DNA of 64,000 nucleotides from Megascapheus bottae (taxonomy: Eukaryota; Chordata; Mammalia; Rodentia; Geomyidae), in the NCBI GenBank assembly GCA_024803745.1, contig JANJXV010000048.1:6873501-6937500 (forward strand), written 5' to 3'. The notes under the pieces are model-generated. The model was not told the DNA's origin. It was given only the letters and a program-made list of their open reading frames with translations, and ran no database searches. Positions within the stretch are counted from its first letter, which is position 1. Every line of letters starts with the position of its first letter. Shown in pieces: positions 11,815 to 24,149 of the stretch. Position numbers and translations under genes: made by a program.

Positions 11815-14728
11815 AGGTTATGGTTAGTGTTAGGGTTAGGCTAAGGGTTAAGGTTAGGTTTAGGGTAAGGGTTGGGGTCAGGGTTAGGGTTAGGGTTAGG
11901 GTAAAGTTTAGGTTTAGGGTAAGGGTTAGGGTTAGGGTTAGGTTTAGGGTTTGCATTAAGGTTAGGGTCAGGGTTAGGGTTGGGGTTAGGGTAATGGTTA
12001 GGGTTAGGGTTAGGGTTAGGCTTAGGATAAGGGTTAGGTTTAGGGTTAGGGTAATGGTAAGGTTTAGGATTAGGGTTAGGGTTAAGTTTCGGGTTAGCGT
12101 TAGGTTTAGGATTAGGTTTAGGGTTAGGCTTAGGGTAAGGATTAGTGTTAGGGTTAGGGTTGGGGTTAGGTTTAGGCTTAATGTAAGGGTAAGGGTTAGG
12201 GTTAGGATTAGGGTTAGGGTTAGGGTTAGGTTTAGGATTAGGGTTAGGCTTAGGGTACGGACTAGTGTTAGGGTTAGGGTTGGGTTTAGGGTTAGGGTTA
12301 GGCTACGGGTAAGGGTTATGGTTAGGGTTAGGGTTAGGGTTAGGGCTTAGGGTAAGGGTTAGGGTTAGATTTAGGTTTAGGGTAACGGTACGGTATAGGT
12401 TTAGGGTTTGGTTTGGGGTTAGGGTTAGGGTAAGAGTAAGGGTTAGGGTTAGGGTTAGGGTTAGGCTAAGGGTTAGATTTAGGGTTAGGGTTAGGGTAAG
12501 GGTAAGTGTAAGGTTTAGGGTTAAGGTTAGGATAAGGGTAAGGGTTAGGGTTAGGTTTAGGGTTAGAGTTAAGGTTAGGGTTATTGTTAGGGTTAGGGTT
12601 AGGGTTAGGGTAAGGGTAAAGGTTAGGGTTACGTTAAGGGTTAGGGGAAGGGTTAGGTTTAGGGGTTGGGGTTAGGGTTAGGGTTAGAGTAAGTGTTAGG
12701 GTTAGGGTTAGGTTTAGGGTAAAAGTTAGTGTTAGGGTTAGGGTTACGGTTAGGCTAAGGTGTTTGGTTTAAGGTTAGAGTTGGGGTTAGGGTAAGGGTA
12801 GGGGTTAGGGTTAGGGTTAGGTTTAGGGTTAGGGTTAGGGTTAGGGTAAGGGGAAGGTTTAGGGTTAAGGTTAGGGTTAGTGTTAGGTTAAAGGTTAGGG
12901 CAAGGATTAGGGTTAGGGTAAGGTTTAGGTTTAGGGTTATGGTTAGGGTTAGGCTGGGGGTTAAGGTTAGGGTAAGAGTAAGGGTTAGGATTAGGTTTAG
13001 GGTTGGGGTTCGGGTTAGGGTGAGGTTATGGGTAAGGGTTACGGTTCGGGTTACGTTTAGGGTAAGAGTTAGGGATAGGGTTAGGGTTAGGGTGAGCGTT
13101 AGGGTATGGGTTAGGTTTAGGGCTTAGGGTTAGGATTAGGGTTAGGGTAAGGGTTAGGGTTAGGGTTTGGGTTAGGGTAACGGATATGCTTAGGCATAGG
13201 TTTGGGGTTAGTGTTAGGGTAAGTTTTAGGGTTAGGGAAAGTTTAGGGTTAGGGTTAGGGTTAGGGTAAGCGTAACTGTTAGAATTAGGGTTAGGGTTAG
13301 TGTTAGGGTTAGGGTAAGGGTAAAGGTTAGGGTTAGGGTTAGTGTTAGGGTTAGTGTTAGGTTTAGGGTTAGGGTTAGGGTAAGGGTAAGGTTTAGGGTT
13401 AGGGTTAGGGTTAGAGTAAGTGTAAGGCTTAGGATTAATGTTAGGGTTAGGTTTAGGGTTAGGGTTAGGGTAAGGGGAAGGGTTAGGGTTAAGGTTAGGG
13501 TTAGGGTAAGGGTTAATGTTAGGGTTAGGTTTAGGGCTAGGGTTAATGTTAGGGTTAGGGAGAGGGTTAGGGTAAGGGTAAGGTTTGGGGTTAGTGTTAG
13601 GGTTAGGGTTAAGGTTAGGGTTAGGGTTAGGGTTAGGCTAATGGTTAGGGTTAGGGTTAGGGTAAGGGTTAGGGTTTGTGTTAGAGTTAGTGTTAGAGTT
13701 AGGGTTAGCATTAGGGTAAGTGTTAGGGTTAGGGTTAGGGTTAGGGTAAGGGTTAGGTTTAGGGGTTAGGGTTAGGTTTAGGGTAAGGGTTAGGTATAGG
13801 GATTAGGGTTAGGGTTAGGGTTTGTGTAAGGGTTAGTGTTAGGGTTATGATTTAGGGTTAGGGTAAGAGTTAGGGTTAGTGTTAGGGTTAGGTTTAGGTT
13901 TAGGTTTAGGCTTAGGGTAAGGGTAAGGGTTAGGGTTAGGTTTAGTTTCAGGGTTAGGGTTAGGGTAAGGGTTAGGGTTAGGGTTAGTGTTAGGTTTAGG
14001 GTTAAGTTCACGGTTAGGGTTAGGGTAAGGGTGAGGGTTAGGGTTAGGGTTAGGGGTCAGGGTTAGGGTTAGGGTTAGGTTTAGGATAAGGGTAAGGTTT
14101 AGCATTAGAGTTAGGTTTGGGGTTAGGGTTAGGGTTAGGGTTAGTGTTGAGGTTAGGGTTAGGGTTAGGGTTAGGCTAAGGGTTAGGGTTAGGGTTAGGG
14201 TAAGGCTTCCGGTTAGATTTAGGGTTAGGGTTAGAGGGAGGATTAGGGTTAGGTTAAGGGTAAGGGTTAGGGTAAGGGTTAGGGTTAGTGGTTAGGGTTA
14301 GGGTTAGGATTAGGGTAAGGGTTAGGTTAGGGTTAGGGTTAGGGTTAGGTTTTGCGTTAGGGTTAGGGTTAGGGTAAGAGTAAGGGTTAGGGTTAGGGTG
14401 AGGGTTAGGGTTAGGGTAAGGGTAGGGGTTAGGGTTAGGGTTAGGTTTAGGGTTAGGGTTAGGGTTAGGGTTAGCGTAAGGGTTAGAGTTAGGGTTAGGG
14501 TCAAGTTTAGGGTTAGTGTTAGGTTTAGGGGTAGGGTTAGGGTAAGGGTAAGGGCTAGGGTTAGGGTTAGGGTTAGGGTTAAGGTTATGGTTACTGTTAG
14601 GGTTAGGCTAAGTGTTAGACTAAGGGTTAGGCTAAGGGTTAGGGTTTGGGTTAGTGTTAGGGTTAGGGTAAGGTTTAGGGTTAGGGGTTAGGGTTAGGTT
14701 TAGGGTAAGGGTTAGGGATAGGTTTAGA

Positions 14729-14762
<34 letters not shown>

Positions 14763-15029
14763 TGGTTAGGGTTAGGGTAAGTGTTAGGGTTAGGGTTAGG
14801 GTTAGGGCAAGGGTAAGTGTTAGGGTTAGGGTTAGGGTTAGCGTTAGGGTTAGGGTAAGGGTAAGGGTTAGCGTTAGGGTTAGGTTTAGGTTTAGGGTTG
14901 GGGTTAAGGTTAGGGTTAGGGTTAGGGTAAGGGTTAGAGTTAGGGTTAGGGTTAAGTTTAGGGTTAGTGTTAGGGTAAGGGTTAGGGTTAGGGTAAGAGT
15001 AACGGTTAGGGTTAGGGTTAGGGTTAGGG
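11815..15029 (+). repeat. 3.2-kb tandem unit, copy 1 (modules G-A-B-C-D-E)
   Basis: Markers in order: TACGGACTAGT at 12,256, module A at 12,753-12,767, module B near 13,044, module C near 13,273, CTTCCGG at 14,206 and the module E words near 14,800-14,900. The same order follows in 15,030-17,994. The offset is 3,223 at module G, 3,288 across A-C and 3,259 near the right end, because of internal indels. Near 14,910 module E switches directly into the start of the next module G. Confidence 0.8.
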
Positions 15030-17994
15030 TTAAGGTTATGGTTAGTGTTAGGGTTAGGGTAAGGGTTAAGGTTAGGTTTAGGATAAGGGTTGGGGTCAGG
15101 GTTAGGGTTAGGGTTAGGGTAAAGTTTAGGGTTAGGGTAAGGGTTAGGGTTAGGGTTAGGTTTAGGGTTAGCATTAAGGTTAGGGTTAGGGTTAGGGTTG
15201 GGGTTAGGGTAATGGTTAAGGTTAGGGTTAGGGTTAGGCTTAGGTAAGGGTTAGGTTTAGGGTTAGGGTAAGGGTAAGGTTTAGGATTAGGGTTAGGGTT
15301 AAGTTTAGGGTTAGCGTTAGGTTTAGGATTAGGTTTAGGGTTAGGCTTAGGGTAAGGATTAGTGTTAGGGTTAGGGTTGGGGTTAGGTTTAGGCTTAATG
15401 TAAGGGTAAGGGTTAGGGTTAGGATTAGGGTTAGGGTTAGGGTTAGGGTTAGGATTAGGGTTAGGGTTAGGCTTAGGGTACGGACTAGTGTTAGGGTTAG
15501 GGTTGGGTTTAGGGTTAGGGTTAGGCTACGGGTAAGGGTTATGGTTAGGGTTAGGGTTAGGGTTAGGGCTTAGGGTAAGGGTTAGGGTTAGATTTAGGTT
15601 TAGGGTAAGGGTACGGTATAGGTTTCGGGTTTGGTTTGGGGTTAGGGTTAGGGTAAGAGTAAGGGTTAGGGTTAGGGTTAGGGTTAGGTTTAGGCTAAGG
15701 GTTAGATTTAGGGTTAGGGTAAGGGCTAGGTTTAGGGTTAGGGTTAGGTTAAGATAAGGGTTAGATTTAGGGTTAGGTTTAGGGTAAGGGTAAGTGTAAG
15801 GTTTAGGGTTAAGGTTAGGATAAGGGTAAGGGTTAGGGTTAGGTTTCGGGTTAGAGTTAAGGTTAGAGTTAATGTTAGGGTTAGGGTTAGGGTGAGGGTA
15901 AGGGTAAAGGTTAGGGTTACGTTAAGGGTTAGGGGAAGGGTTAGGTTTAGGGGTTGTGGTTAGGGTTAGGGTTAGAGTAAGTGTTAGGGTTAGGGTTAGG
16001 TTTAGGGTAAAAGTTAGTGTTAGGGTTAGGGTTACGGTTAGGCTAAGGTGTTTGGTTTAGGGTTAGAGTTGGGGTTAGGGTAAGGGTAGGGGTTAGGGTT
16101 AGGGTTAGGTTTAGGGTTAGGGTTAGGGTTAGGGTAAGGGGAAGGGTTTGGGTTAAGGTTAGGGTTAGGGTTAGGTTTAAGGTTAGGGCAAGGATTAGGG
16201 TTAGGGTAAGGTTTAGGTTTAGGGTTATGGTTAGGGTTAGGTTAGGGGTTAAGGTTAGGGTAAGAGTAAGGGTTAGGATTAGGTTTAGGGTTGGGGTTCG
16301 GGTTAGGGTGAGGTTATGGGTAAGGGTTACGGTTCGGGTTACGTTTAGGGTAAGAGTTAGGGATAGGGTTAGGTTTAGGGTGAGCGTTAGGGTATGGGTT
16401 AGGTTTAGGGCTTAGGGTTAGGATTAGGGTTAGGGTAAGGGTTAGGGTTAGGGTTTGGGTTAGGGTAAGGGATATGCATAGGCATAGGTTTGGGGTTAGG
16501 GTTAGGGTAAGTTTTAGGGTTAGGGAAAGGTTAGGGTTAGGGTTAGGGTTAGGGTAAGGGTAACTGTTAGAATTAGGGTTAGGGTTAGTGTTAGGGTTAG
16601 GGTAAGGGTAAAGGTTAGGGTTAGGGTTAGTGTTAGGGTTAGTATTAGGTTTAGGGTTAGGGTTAGGGTAAGGGTAAGGTTTAGGGTTAGGGTTAGGGTT
16701 AGAGTAAGTGTAAGGCTTAGGATTAATGTTAGGGTTAGGTTTAGGGTTAGGGTTAGGGGAAGGGGAAGGGTTAGGGTTAAGGTTAGGGTTAGGGTAAGGG
16801 TTAATGTTAGGGTTAGGTTTAGGGCTAGGGTTAATGTTAGGGTTAGGGAGAGGGTTAGGGTAAGGGTAAGGTTTGGGGTTAGTGTTAGGGTTAGGGTTAA
16901 GGTTAGGGTTAGGGTTAGGGTTAGGCTAATGGTTAGGGTTAGGGTTAGGGTAAGGGTTAGGGTTTGTGTTAGAGTTAGTGTTAGAGTTAGGGTTAGCATT
17001 AGGGTAAGTGTTAGGGTTAGGGTTAGAGTTAGGTTAAGGGTTAGGTTTAGGGGTTAGGGTTAGGTTTAGGGTAAGGGTTAGGTATAGGGATTAGGGTTAG
17101 GGTTAGGGTTTGTGTAAGGGTTAGTGTTAGGGTTATGATTTAGCGTTAGGGTAAGAGTTAGGGTTAGTGTTAGGGTTAGGTTTAGGTTTAGGCTTAGGGT
17201 AAGGGTAAGGGTTAGGGTTAGGTTTAGTTTCAGGGTTAGGGTTAGGGTAAGGGTTAGGGTTAGGGTTAGTGTTAGGTTTAGGGTTAAGTTCACGGTTAGG
17301 GTTAGGGTAAGGGTGAGGGTTAGGGTTAGGGTTAGGGGTCAGGGTTAGGGTTAGGGTTAGGTTTATGATAAGGGTAAGGTTTAGCGTTAGAGTTAGGTTT
17401 GGGGTTAGGGTTAGGGTTAGGGTTAGTGTTGAGGTTAGGGTTAGGGTTAGGGTTAGGCTAAGGGTTAGGGTTAGGGTTAGGGTAAGGCTTCCGGTTAGAT
17501 TTAGGGTTAGGGTTAGAGGTAGGATTAGGGTTAGGTTAAGGGTAAGGGTTAGGGTAAGGGTTAGGGTTAGTGGTTAGGGTTAGGGTTAGGATTAGGGTAA
17601 GGGTTACGTTAGGGTTAGGGTTAGGGTTAGGGTTAGGTTTGGCGTTAGGGTTAGGGTTAGGGTTAGGGTTAGGGTAAGAGTAAGGGTTAGGGTTAGGGTT
17701 AGGGTTAGGGTTAGGGTAAGGGTAGGGGTTAGGGTTAGGGTTAGGTTTAGGGTTAGGGTTAGGGTTAGGGTTAGCGTTAGTGTTAGAGTTAGGGTTAGGG
17801 TTAAGTTTAGGGTTAGTGTTAGGTTTAGGGTTAGGGTTAGGGTTATGGTTACTGTTAGGGTTAGGCTAAGTGTTAGGCTAAGGGTTAGGCTAAGGGTTAG
17901 GGTTTGGGTTAGTGTTAGGGTTAGGGTAAGGTTTAGGATTAGGGGTTAGGGTTAGGTTTAGGGTAAGGGTTAGGGATAGGTTTAGAGTTAGGGT
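15030..17994 (+). repeat. 3.2-kb tandem unit, copy 2
   Basis: TACGGACTAGT is at 15,479, module A at 16,041-16,055, module B near 16,332, module C near 16,561 and CTTCCGG at 17,488. Relative to copy 1 it has about 65 extra bp between modules G and A (near 15,720-15,780) and lacks a few tens of bp near 17,840. Homology to copy 1 stops near 17,995. Confidence 0.8.
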
Positions 17995-18984
17995 TAGGGT
18001 AAGGGTCAGGGTTAGTGTTAGGGTTAGGGTTAATGTTAGGTTTAGTGTTTGGTTTAGGGTTAGGGTTACGGTAAGGGTAAGGGTAGGGTTAGGGTTAGGT
18101 TTAGGGTAAGGGTAAGGCTTAGGATTAATGTTAGGATTAGGGTTAGGGTTAGGGTTAGGGTAAGGGTTAGAGTTAGGGTTAGGGTTAAGTTTAGGGTTAA
18201 GGTTATGGTTAGTGTTAGGGATAGGCTAAGGGTTAGGGTAAGTGTTAGGGTAAGGGTTAGGGTTTGGGTTAGTGTTAGGGTTAGAGTTAGGGTTAGGGTT
18301 AGGGTAAGGGAAACGGTTAGGTTTAGGGTTAGGGTTAGGGTAAGGGTAAGGGTTAGCGTTAGTGTTAGGTTTAGGTTTAGGGTTGGGGTTAAGGTTAGGG
18401 TTAGGGTAAGGGTAAGGGTAAGGGTTAGGGTTAGGGTTAGGGTTAAGTTTAGGTTTAGGGTTAGGGTTAGGGTTAGGATTAGGCTTAGGTTTAGATTTAG
18501 GGTTAGGCGTATGGTAAAGGTAAGGGTTAGGGTTAGGGTTAGGGTTAGGGTTAAGGTTAGGGTTAGGGTTAGGGTTAGGGTTGGGGAAAGGGTAAGGGTT
18601 AGGGTTAGAGTAAGGGATAGGGTTAGGGTAAGGGTTAGGCTTAGGGTTTAGGGTTAGGGTTAGGGTTAGACTAAGGGGTAGATTTAGGGTTAGGGTAAGG
18701 GCTAGGGCTAGGGTTAGGTTAAGACTAAGGGTTAGATTTATGGTTAGGGTTAGAGTTAGGGTGAGGGCTAGGGTAAGGGTAAGTGTAAGGTTTAGGGTTA
18801 AGGTTAGGATAAGGGTAAGGGTTAGGGTTAGGGTTAGGGTTAGAGTTAAGGTTAGGGTTAGTGTTAGGGTTAGGGTTAGTGTTAGGGTAAGGGTAAGGGT
18901 TAGGGTTAGGGTTAGGGTTAGGGTGAGGGTAAAGTTACGGTTTAGGTTTAGGGTTAGGGTTAGGGTTAGGGGTTAGGGTTATGG

Positions 18985-19575
18985 TTAGGGCTAAATTTAG
19001 GGTTAGTGTAAGGGTACGGTTTAGGGTACGGTTTAGGGTTAGGGTTAGGGATAGGTTTGGTTTAGGGTTAGGGTTAGGGTTAGGGTTAGGGATAGGTTTG
19101 TGTTAGGGTTAGGGTTAGGGTTAGGGATACGTTTGGGTTTAGGGTTAGGGTAACGGTTAGAGTTAGGGTAAAGATTAGGGTTAGGTTTAGATTTAGGGTT
19201 AGGGTAAGGGCACGGTTTATGGTTTGGGTTAAGTTTGGGATTAGGGTTAGGGTTAGGGTAAAGCTTAGGGTTAGGGTTAGGTTAGGGTAAGGGTAACTGT
19301 TAGGATTAGGGTCAGGGTTAGCGTTAGGGATAGTGTTAGGGTTAGGGTTAGGGTTAGTGTTAGGGTTAGTGTTTGGTTTAGGGTTAGGGTTACGGTAAGG
19401 GTAAGGGTTAGGGTTAGGGTTAGGTTTAGGGTAAGGGTAAGGGTTAGGATTAATGTTAGGATTAGGGTTAGGGTTAGGGTTAGGGTAAGGGTTAAATTTA
19501 GGGTTAGGGTTAAGTTTAGGGTTAGTGTTAGGGTTAGGGTTAGGGTTAGGGTAAGGGTTAGGGTTAGGGTTAGGC
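18985..19575 (+). repeat. 591-bp nested tandem repeat, left arm unit 1
   Basis: It opens with GGGCTAAATTTAGGG (CTAAATTT at 18,991) and carries two GGGATAGGTTTG words and GGGCACGG at 19,208. The next unit starts the same way 591 bp later (CTAAATTT at 19,582). Confidence 0.8.
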
Positions 19576-20166
19576 TTAGGGCTAAATTTAGGGTTAGGGT
19601 AAGGGTACGGTTTAGGGTTAGGTTTAGGGTTAGGGTTAGGGATAGGTTTGGTTTAGGGTTAGGGTTAGGGTTAGGGTTAGGGATAGGTTTGTGTTAGGGT
19701 TAGGGTTAGGGTTAGGGATACGTTTGGGTTTAGGGTTAGTGTAACGGTTAGAGTTAGGGTAAAGATTAGGGTTAGGTTTAGATTTAGGGTTAGGGTAAGG
19801 GCACGGTTTATGGTTCTGGTTAAGTTTGGGATTAGGGTTAGGGTTAGGGTAAAGCTTAGGGTTAGGGTTAGGTTAGGGTAAGGGTAACTGTTAGGATTAG
19901 GGTCAGGGTTAGGGTTAGGGTTAGTGTTAGGGTTAGGGTTAGGGTTAGCGTTAGGGTTAGTGTTTGGTTTAGGGTTAGGGTTATGGTAAGGGTAAGGGTT
20001 AGGTTTAGGGTTAGGTTTAGGGTAAGGGTAAGGGTTAGGATTAATGTTAGGATTAGGGTTAGGGTTAGGGTTACGGTAAGGGTTAGAGTTAGGGTTAGGG
20101 TTAAGTTTAGGTTTAGTGTTAGGGTTAGGGTAAGGGTTATGGTTAGGGTTAGGGTTAGGGTTAGGG
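19576..20166 (+). repeat. 591-bp nested tandem repeat, left arm unit 2
   Basis: CTAAATTT is at 19,582 and GGGCACGG at 19,799. This unit has diverged from unit 1 near its right end, with a small loss near 20,130. The two units in the right arm look closer to each other. Confidence 0.75.
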
Positions 20167-21264
20167 TTAAGGTTATGGTTAATGTTAGGGTTAGGCTAAG
20201 TGTTAGGGTTAGTTTTAGGGTAAGGGTTGGGGTCAGGGTTAGGGTTAGTGTTAGGGTAAATTTTAGGTTTAGGGTAAGGGTTAGGGTTAGGGTTAGGATT
20301 AGGGTTAGCATTAAGCTTAGGGTTAGGGTTAGGGTTGGGGTTAGGGTAATGGTTAGGGTTAGGTTTAGGGTTAGGCTTAGGATAAGGGTTAGGTTTAGGG
20401 TTAGTGTAAGGGTAAGGGTTAGGATTAGGGTTAGGTTTAAGTTTAGTGTTAGGGTTAGGGTTAGGGTTAGGATTAGGTTTAGGGTTAGGCTTAGGGTAAG
20501 GATTAGTGTTAGGGTTAGGGTTGGGGTTAGGTTTAGGGTTAATGTAAGGGTAAGGGTTAATGTTAGGATTAGGGTTAGGGTAAGGGTTAGGATTAGGGTT
20601 AGGGTTAGGCTTAGGGTACGGACTAGTGTTAGGGTTAGGGTTGGGGTTAGGTTTAGGGTTAATGTAAGGGTAAGGGTTAGGGTTAGGATTAGGGTTAGGG
20701 TTAGGGCTTAGGGTAAGGGTTAGGGTTAGATTTAGGTTTAGGGTAAGGGTACGGTATAGGTTTAGGGTTTGGTTTGGGGTTAGGGTTAGGGTAAGAGTAA
20801 GGGTTAGGGTTAGGGTTAGGGTTAGGTTTAGGGTTAGGATTAGCATTAAGGTCAGGGTTAGGGTTAGGGTTAGGGTAAGGATAAGGGTTAGGATTAGGGT
20901 TAGTGTAATGGTAAGGGTTAGGGTTAGGGTTAAGTTTAGGGTTAGGGTTAGGATTAGGGTTAGGGATAGGGTAAGGGTAAGGGTTAGGGTTAGGGTTAAG
21001 GTTATGGTTAGTGTTAGGGATAGGCTAAGGTTTAGGGTAAGGGTTAGGGTAAGGGTTAGGGTTTGGGTTAGTGTTAGGGTTAGAGTTAGGGTTAGAGTTA
21101 GGGTAAGGGAAAGGGTTAGGGTTAGGGTTAGGGTTAGGGTAAGGGGTAGGGTTAGGGGTTAGGGTTAGGTTTAGGGTAAGGGTTAGGGATAGGGGTAAGA
21201 GTTAGGGTTAGGGTTAGTGTAAGGGTTACGGTTATGGTTAGGGTTAGGGTAAGGGTTAGGGTTA
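20167..21264 (+). repeat. Module G copy and mixed telomeric linker
   Basis: GGTTATGGTTAATG near 20,173 and TACGGACTAGT at 20,617 mark a complete module G, ending near 20,790 with GGTATAGG and TTTGGTTTGGGG. The remainder to 21,264 is degenerate hexamer with pieces resembling 18,200-18,330. The first ~170 bp belong to the left arm of the 5,165-bp duplication. Confidence 0.6.
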
Positions 21265-21274
21265 GGGTTAGGGT

Positions 21275-21579
21275 TAGGGCAAGGGTAAGTGTTAGGTTTA
21301 CGGTTAGGGTTAGCGTTAGGTTTAGAGTAAGGGTAAGGGTTAGCGTTAGGGTTAGGTTTAGGTTTAGGGTTGGGGTTAGTGTTATGGTTAGGGTTAGGGT
21401 AAGGGTTAGGGTTAGGGTTAGGGTTAGGGCAATGGTAAGTGTTAGGGTTAGGGCTGGGTTATCGTTAGGGTTAGGGTAAGGGTAAGGGTTAGCGTTAGGG
21501 TTAGGTTTAGGTTTAGGGTTGGGGTTAAGGTTAGGGTTAGGGTAAGGGTAAGGGTAAGGGTTAGGGTTAGGGTTAGGGT
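21275..21579 (+). repeat. 305-bp tandem repeat, unit 1
   Basis: It begins at GGGCAAGGGTAAGTG (C at 21,280) and includes GGGCTGGGTTATCG (C at 21,454). Both recur exactly 305 bp later, at 21,585 and 21,759. Confidence 0.85.
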
Positions 21580-21884
21580 TAGGGCAAGGGTAAGTGTTAG
21601 GTTTACGGTTAGGGTTAGCGTTAGGTTTAGAGTAAGGGTAAGGGTTAGCGTTAGGGTTAGGTTTAGGTTTAGGGTTGGGGTTAGTGTTATGGTTAGGGTT
21701 AGGGTAAGGGTTAGGGTTAGGGTTAGGGTTAGGGCAATGGTAAGTGTTAGGGTTAGGGCTGGTTTATCGTTAGGGTTAGGGTAAGGGTAAGGGTTAGCGT
21801 TAGGGTTAGGTTTAGGTTTAGGGTTGGGGTTAAGGTTAGGGTTAGGGTAAGGGTAAGGGTAAGGGTTAGGGTTAGGGTTAGGGT
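21580..21884 (+). repeat. 305-bp tandem repeat, unit 2
   Basis: It is nearly identical to unit 1. The visible difference is GGCTGGTTTATCG in place of GGCTGGGTTATCG. The match ends near 21,885, where the sequence continues as module E. Confidence 0.85.
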
Positions 21885-22869
21885 TAAGTTTAGGTTTAGG
21901 GTTAGGGTTAGGGTTAGGATTAGGGTTAGGTTTAGATTTAGGGTTAGGCTTAGGGTAAAGGTAAGGGTTAGGGTTAGGTTTAGGGTTAGGGTTAAGGTTA
22001 GGGTTAGGGTTAGGGTTAGGGTTGGGGAAAGGGTAAGGGTTAGGGTTAGGGTAAGGGTAAGGGATAGGGTTAGGGTTAGGGTTAGGCTTAGTGTTTAGGG
22101 TTAGGGTTATGGTTAGACTAAGGGTTAGATTTAGGGTTAGGGTAAGGGCTAGGGTTAGGGTTAGGTTAAGACTAAGGGTTAGATTTATGGTTAGGGTTAG
22201 AGTTAGGGTGAGGGCTAGGGTAAGGGTAAGTGTAAGGTTTAGGGTTAAGGTTAGGATAAGGGTAAGGGTTAGGGTTAGGGTTAGTGTTAGAGTTAAGGTT
22301 AGGGTTAGTGTTAGGGTTACGGTTAGTGTTAGGGTAAGGGTTAGGGTTAGGGTTAGGTTTAGGGTTAGGGTTAGGGTAAGGATAAGGGTTAGGATTAGGG
22401 TTAGTGTAATGGTAAGAGTTAGGGTTAGGGTTAAGTTTAGGGTTAGGGTTAGGATTAGGGTTAGGATTAGGGTTAGGTTTAGGTTTAGGATTAGACTTAG
22501 GGTAAGGGTAAGGGTTAGGATTAGGGTTAGAATTAAGGTTAGGGTTAGGGTTAGAGTAAGGGTAAGGGTTAGGGTTAGGATTAGGGTAGGGATTAGTGTT
22601 AGGTTTAGGGTTAGGGTAAGGGAAAGGTTACGGTTTAGGGTTAGCGTTAGGGTTAGGGTTACGGATAGGTTTGGGTTAGGGTTAGGGTTAGAGTTAGGGA
22701 TACGTTTGCGTTTAGGGTTAGGGTAAGGGTTAGGGTTAGGGTAAAGATTAGGGTTAGGTTTAGATTTAGGGTTAGGGTAAGGGCACGGTTTAGGGTTAGG
22801 GTTAAGTTTGAGATTAGGGTTAGGGTAAGAGTAAGGGTTAGGGTTAGGGTTAGGGTTAGTGTTAGGGTT
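21885..22869 (+). repeat. Module E end, module F copy and linker
   Basis: TTTAGATTTAGG near 21,928 marks the end of module E. TTAAGACTAAGG near 22,165 and GGGCACGG near 22,781 mark module F. The long Val-Arg reading over 22,091-22,726 is register translation only. Confidence 0.55.
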
Positions 22870-24149
22870 AGGGGAAGGGTAAGGGTTAGGGTTAGGGTTA
22901 GTGTTAGGGTTAGGGTTAGGGTTAGTGTTTGGTTTAGGGTTAGGGTTACGGTAAGGGTAAGGGTTAGGTTTAGGGTTAGGTTTAGGGTAAGGTTAAGGGT
23001 TAGGATTAATGTTAGGATTAGGGTTAGGGTTAGGGTTAGGGTAAGGGTTAGAGTTAGGGTTAGGGTTAAGTTTAGGGTTAAGGTTATGGTTAGTGTTAGG
23101 GATAGGCTAAGGGTTAGGGTAAGTGTTAGGGTAAGGGTTAGGGTTTGGGTTAGTGTTAGGGTTAGAGTTAGGGTTAGGGTTAGGGTAAGGGAAAGGGTTA
23201 GGTTTAGGGTTAGGGTTAGGGTAAGGGTTAGGGTTAGGGGTTAGGGTTAGGTTTAGGGTAAGGGTTAGGGATAGGGGTAAGAGTTAGGGTTAGGGTTAGG
23301 GTTAGGGCAAGGGTAAGTGTTAGGTTTAGGGTTAGGGTTAGCGTTAGGGTTAGGGTAAGGGTAAGGGTTAGCGTTAGGTTTAGGTTTAGGTTTAAGGTTG
23401 GGGTTAGGGTTATGGTTAGGGTTAGGGTAAGGGTTAGGGTTAGGGTTAGGGTTAGGGCAATGGTAAGTGTTAGGGTTAGGGTTAGGGTTAGCGTTAGGGT
23501 TAGGGTAAGGGTAAGGGTTAGCGTTAGGGTTAGGTTTAGGTTTAGGGTTGGGGTTAAGGTTAGGGTTAGGGTAAGGGTAAGGGTAAGGGTTAGGGTTAGG
23601 GTTAGGGTTAAGTTTAGGTTTAGAGTTAGGGTTAGGGTTAGGATTAGGGTTAGGTTTAGATTTAGGGTTAGGCGTAGGGTAAAGGTAAGGGTTAGGGTTA
23701 GGGTTAGGGTTAGGGTTAAGGTTAGGGTTAGGGTTAGGGTTAGGGTTGGGGAAAGGGTAAGGGTTAGGGTTAGAGTAAGGGATAGGGTTAGGGTTAGGGT
23801 TAGGCTTAGGGTTTAGGGTTAGGGTTAGGGTTAGACTAAGGGGTAGATTTAGGGTTAGGGTAAGGGCTAGGGCTAGGGTTAGGTTAAGACTAAGGGTTAG
23901 ATTTATGGTTAGGGTTAGAGTTAGGGTGAGGGCTAGGGTAAGGGTAAGTGTAAGGTTTAGGGTTAAGGTTAGGATAAGGGTAAGGGTTAGGGTTAGGGTT
24001 AGGGTTAGAGTTAAGGTTAGGGTTAGTGTTAGGGTTAGGGTTAGTGTTAGGGTAAGGGTAAGGGTTAGGGTTAGGGTGAGGGTTAGGGTGAGGGTAAAGT
24101 TACGGTTTAGGTTTAGGGTTAGGGTTAGGGTTAGGGGTTAGGGTTATGG

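Larger units (their letters stand above)
18000..20336 (+). repeat. Segmental duplication with 5,165-bp spacing, left arm
   Basis: From 18,000 to about 18,345 it matches the right arm at offset 4,881. From there to 20,336 the offset is 5,165, so the arms differ by a 284-bp indel. The + frame at 18,740-18,976 is identical to 23,905-24,141, and the - frame at 19,868-20,311 corresponds to 25,033-25,482. It contains modules E and F and a nested 591-bp tandem repeat. Confidence 0.85.
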
